Shown piece by piece: positions 62,360-64,000 of a DNA stretch of 64,000 nucleotides (positions are counted from its first letter, which is position 1; the number at the start of each line of letters is the position of its first letter). The stretch is from NCBI GenBank assembly GCA_031550725.1, contig JAVBOH010000008.1, forward strand, positions 62,001 through 126,000. The letters are read 5' to 3'. This stretch comes from UBA946 sp031550725 (GTDB lineage: Bacteria > Bacillota > Clostridia > Oscillospirales > Ruminococcaceae). The notes beneath the pieces are model-generated. The model saw nothing but the letters and a program-made list of their open reading frames with translations, had not been told where the DNA came from and did no database searches. The translations under genes and the position numbers were made by a program.

Positions 62360-63592
62360 ATGTCAAAATTAATAGGTTATCCTCTCGGTCTTATCATGTG
62401 GCTTGTCTATCAAATTGTGGACAACTATGCATTATCCCTTGTTTTCTTTACTATAATTACTCGTATTCTATTGTTCCCTATTTCAGTTAAGCAGCAAAAA
62501 TCTACCGCTGCTATGCAGTCTATGCAGCCTAAGCTGGACAGGCTTAAAAAGCAATATGCTAATAACCAGCAAAAAATGCAGGAAGAACAGATGAAGCTTT
62601 ACTCTGATGAGGGTATTAACCCTATGGGCTCCTGCTTGCCGATGTTAATTCAGCTCCCTATTCTTTATGGTGTGTTCGATGTTGTTAACAGACCTATTAC
62701 ACATATTCTGCGTTTCGGTACTGAAATTATGGACTGGGCTAAGAAAATTACAATCGATTATTATACCGCAAATGAAATAAAGGGTACTAGTATTTCAACT
62801 ATAACAAACCGTGTTGAGCTTTATGTTATGAAACTTGTAAAGCTGCACCCTGAACAATTTTCTGAAAACCCTGATTTTGTTGAAAAGGTAAGCGGTTTTA
62901 AGAATACACTTTTCGGTTTTATTGACCTTGGTGATATTCCAACAATGCATCCTGAAGTCTGGGACAAGGCTGCTATTGGTCTAGTTGGTATTGCTGTTGC
63001 GTCTGGTCTTTTCCAGCTGCTTATGTCTGTTTACAGCATGGTTCGTCAAAAGAAAACTGGCGCTGGTGCTGGTGCTAATCCTGCAATGGGCAGTATGAAT
63101 ATCATGCTTTTGATGTTCCCTGTCATGTCTGTTGTTATTGCAATGAGCTGTCCTGCTGGTCTTGGTTTCTACTGGGCTATTTCCGCTCTTGTTGGCTTTG
63201 TTCAGCAGATTATCCTTAATCGTATCTATACCCCTGAGTATGTTGCTACTCTTGTTGAAAAAGATAAAGAGAAGAAGAAAAATAAGAAGAAAAGCGGCCG
63301 GCCTACTATGTATCAGAAGTATCAGGAAATGCTTGAACAGCAAGGTGCTGCTGCCGGAAATGTTTCTTCTCAGGTACAAAAGAATAAAAATAACCCTGAC
63401 TTAGCTATTTCTGATGCTGATTATGATGACATTGATGATGCTGATACAGAAGATGAAAATTCAGGTACAAGCTCAGCTAAGCCTGAAAAGCTTTCAAAGT
63501 CAAAGCAAAAGGACTATGAAAGAAGAATTATTGCCGAGGCAAGAAGACGTCAGGCTGAAAAGTATGGCGAAGAATATATAGACGAGGATTAA
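62360..63592 (+). CDS. yidC: Membrane protein insertase YidC
   Basis: 410 residues. Membrane helices at about 5-45, 85-110, 205-230, 245-290. The core blocks VFFTIITRILLFPISVKQQK, MQPKLDRLKKQYANNQQKMQ and GSCLPMLIQLPILYGVF are present. Gram-positive type without the large periplasmic domain, and without an obvious lipobox. The long C-terminal tail (KKKNKKKSGRPTM, then an acidic stretch and a basic end) may contact the ribosome. ATG 62360-62362 follows GGAGG. It inserts membrane proteins with or without SecYEG. Confidence 0.95.
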   Translation: MSKLIGYPLGLIMWLVYQIVDNYALSLVFFTIITRILLFPISVKQQKSTAAMQSMQPKLDRLKKQYANNQQKMQEEQMKLYSDEGINPMGSCLPMLIQLPILYGVFDVVNRPITHILRFGTEIMDWAKKITIDYYTANEIKGTSISTITNRVELYVMKLVKLHPEQFSENPDFVEKVSGFKNTLFGFIDLGDIPTMHPEVWDKAAIGLVGIAVASGLFQLLMSVYSMVRQKKTGAGAGANPAMGSMNIMLLMFPVMSVVIAMSCPAGLGFYWAISALVGFVQQIILNRIYTPEYVATLVEKDKEKKKNKKKSGRPTMYQKYQEMLEQQGAAAGNVSSQVQKNKNNPDLAISDADYDDIDDADTEDENSGTSSAKPEKLSKSKQKDYERRIIAEARRRQAEKYGEEYIDED

Positions 63593-63633
63593 TTGTTTTT
63601 ATATTCTCTATTTGAAAGGAGTATTCATAGTTT

Positions 63634-64000
63634 ATGAAAAAGGAATTTACAGCTAAGTCCATAGATGAAGCAAAGGCTATGGCAGTAGAAGCTTTCGGGG
63701 TTGATGAAAGCAGAATTAATTTTGAGATTATCGAAGATGCTAAAAAAGGTTTATTCGGGAAAATTAAGAGTGATGCTAAAATATCTGCATCTTATGAAGC
63801 TAAAAAATCAGAGCTTGCTGCTGATTATATCAAGGGTATTCTTTCCAGCATGGAAATTGACAACTCTTTGAATATTTCTGAAACTGAAGATGGTGCTGTT
63901 ATCGAAATAATGGGTGATACTACTGGTGCTATTATCGGCAGACGCGGCGAAACTTTGGATGCTATTCAGTATCTTGCATCGATGGTTGCTAACAGAGGCG
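63634..64000 (+). CDS. jag: Jag/KhpB RNA-binding protein, 5' part
   Basis: The first 122 residues are within the window. A Jag-N domain (MKKEFTAKSIDEAKAMAVEA, then GLFGKIKSDAKISASYE) is followed by the start of a KH domain with the GRRGETLDAIQYLASMV loop; the R3H domain lies beyond the edge. KhpB regulates cell elongation and binds RNA with KhpA. ATG 63634-63636 follows GAAAGGAG. Confidence 0.95.
   Translation, partial: MKKEFTAKSIDEAKAMAVEAFGVDESRINFEIIEDAKKGLFGKIKSDAKISASYEAKKSELAADYIKGILSSMEIDNSLNISETEDGAVIEIMGDTTGAIIGRRGETLDAIQYLASMVANRG

Noticed and set aside
1..64000. CRISPR arrays, prophage or insertion sequences
   Set aside because: No regularly spaced repeats, no transposase, integrase or phage structural gene was found on either strand.

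Overview
The window is chromosomal DNA of a low-GC, endospore-forming, anaerobic Firmicute. It probably comes from a gut Clostridia lineage of the Ruminococcus/Oscillospiraceae type. Evidence is the set of sporulation genes (spoVT, spoVS, spoIID), pyruvate:ferredoxin oxidoreductase, a GH9 cellulase-like protein beside an SGNH esterase-like lipoprotein, strong AAAGGAG-type ribosome binding sites, consensus TTGACA/TATAAT promoters and many classical hairpin terminators. No phage, integrative element, insertion sequence or CRISPR array was found. This assignment is an inference from gene content; no database was searched.

Layout. 0-10 kb: the 3' end of a surface protein gene, an Lsa-type ABC-F ribosomal protection gene with a 320-nt structured leader, spoVT, glycogen phosphorylase, two poorly known proteins (one helical, one zinc ribbon) and a chemotaxis receptor. 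10-18 kb: SGNH lipoprotein, GH9 protein, a B12-binding radical SAM protein, a WalJ-like hydrolase with phenylacetate-CoA ligase, and a decayed gene. 18-25 kb: a 46-residue conserved protein, tRNA-Arg, spoVS with ymdB, an aldo/keto reductase, a membrane pseudokinase with PASTA repeats, and tcdA. 25-34 kb: small and membrane proteins, a patatin-like lipase, a frameshifted gene, a C39-like peptidase, asnS, an FkbM methyltransferase, a PH-domain protein and an HD-GYP protein. 34-46 kb: a VWA lipoprotein with an ECF sigma factor and its probable anti-sigma factor, then a long leftward operon (lipoprotein, response regulator, histidine kinase, DUF1385 protein, prmC, DUF6630-like protein). 46-58 kb: citrate synthase, spoIID, two adjacent PH-domain membrane proteins, an alanine/sodium symporter, a methyltransferase and pyruvate:ferredoxin oxidoreductase. 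58.5-64 kb: a hybrid histidine kinase, then rpmH-rnpA-yidD-yidC-jag, a cluster normally found at the chromosome origin.

Most genes left of 58 kb are on the minus strand and all genes right of 58.5 kb are on the plus strand, so the coding strand switches near 58.3 kb. This fits an origin-proximal location, although dnaA is not next to rpmH here and no convincing DnaA boxes were seen.

The most notable observations are: an apparent transcription attenuator with a competing antiterminator segment in front of the Lsa-type gene; a membrane-anchored zinc-ribbon pseudokinase that has lost both catalytic aspartates; a GH9 protein lacking the two conserved DAGD aspartates; and two families of dispersed hairpin repeats, one of which brackets the 46-residue gene and the tRNA.
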